This document shows positions 7,164 to 7,335 of a DNA stretch of 7,335 bases, one piece after another; positions within the stretch are counted from its first letter, which is position 1, and each line of letters opens with the position of its first letter. Below the pieces are notes generated by a model, which had not been told where the DNA came from, ran no database searches, and was given only the letters and a program-made list of their open reading frames with translations. The position numbers and the translations under genes are program-made. Origin of the DNA: an uncultured Veillonella sp. (GTDB lineage: Bacteria; Bacillota; Negativicutes; Veillonellales; Veillonellaceae); assembly GCA_900549845.1 (NCBI GenBank), contig URPT01000083.1, positions 1 to 7,335 of the forward strand. The letters run 5' to 3'.

Positions 7164-7335
7164 AAAGTTAATTGCCATTGTGGTCGCTATAGTATTAGCT
7201 CTAATCGGTCTTATTGTATTTATTATGAAAGACTCTAATGAGGCTACTTCCACTCAAAATCAAAGTGGACAACTCGTTAATTTCCAAGGTGCGGACTTGC
7301 AAGAGGAAAAGGATGGCAAGCTAGTATGGGCATTA
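7150..7335 (+). CDS. lptC: LptC-like lipopolysaccharide transport protein, N-terminal part (3' end outside window)
   Basis: The first 62 codons are visible and remain open at the window edge. The protein starts MKNNKK, followed by a hydrophobic helix at about residues 7-26, then a Ser/Thr/Gln-rich linker at about 28-42, and then FQGADLQEEKDGKLVWAL, which resembles the first beta-strands of the LptC domain. This gives a single-pass inner-membrane protein with its bulk in the periplasm; no lipobox Cys is seen. LptC joins the LptBFG transporter to the LptA bridge that carries lipopolysaccharide to the outer membrane. The ATG lies 14 bases inside the lpxL-type gene, with GGGAGAGG at 7138-7145 as ribosome binding site, so coupled translation is likely. 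The call depends on topology, a short similarity and context, with most of the domain missing. Another anchored periplasmic protein remains possible. Confidence 0.72.
   Translation, partial: MKNNKKLIAIVVAIVLALIGLIVFIMKDSNEATSTQNQSGQLVNFQGADLQEEKDGKLVWAL

Noticed and set aside
7068..7253. Reverse-strand open frame across the lpxL/lptC junction
   Set aside because: Its hydrophobic stretch mirrors the lptC anchor and the AT-rich coding strand; nothing supports its expression.
1..7335. Search for a novel defence, mobile or CRISPR-like system
   Set aside because: Essentially all of the window is occupied by recognised lipopolysaccharide genes; no repeats, integrase-like genes or unexplained stretches above 60 bases remain.

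Overview
The window is one uninterrupted run of nine same-strand genes (two cut by the window edges) that builds and exports the Kdo2-lipid A core of lipopolysaccharide. No RNA gene, mobile element, repeat array or rho-independent terminator is visible. The AT-leaning composition (roughly 40% GC by eye), the strong AGGAGG-type ribosome binding sites and the compact msbA-waaA-lpxK-kdsB-kdsA-kdsD-kdsC-lpxL-lptC order suggest a diderm Firmicute of the Negativicutes, most likely Veillonella or a close relative. That taxonomic call is inference from gene order and protein flavour, not from a search.

Layout: 1-641 is the 3' end of an MsbA-type lipid A flippase (ATP-binding domain only). 644-1948 is waaA (Kdo transferase). 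After a 56-base gap, 2005-3117 is lpxK (lipid A 4'-kinase). After a 44-base gap, 3162-3893 is kdsB (CMP-Kdo synthetase), followed with almost no spacing by kdsA (3894-4712), kdsD (4725-5696), kdsC (5696-6217), an lpxL-type acyltransferase (6231-7163) and the first 62 codons of an lptC-like gene (7150 to the edge).

The genes form a pathway. KdsD makes arabinose-5-phosphate, KdsA condenses it with phosphoenolpyruvate to Kdo-8-phosphate, KdsC removes the phosphate and KdsB activates Kdo as CMP-Kdo. LpxK makes lipid IVA, WaaA adds Kdo to it, and the LpxL-type enzyme adds a secondary acyl chain. MsbA flips the product across the inner membrane and LptC belongs to the machine that carries it to the outer membrane. 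Close junctions (a 1-base overlap, a 14-base overlap, and gaps of 0, 2, 12 and 13 bases) indicate co-transcription and translational coupling.

I see no undescribed system; this is a well-formed example of a known one. The points most worth a second look are a marked difference in arginine codon choice between adjacent genes, KdsA residues that place it in the metal-dependent class, a possible internal promoter before kdsB, the corrected start of the acyltransferase gene, and the overlapping lptC start at the right edge.
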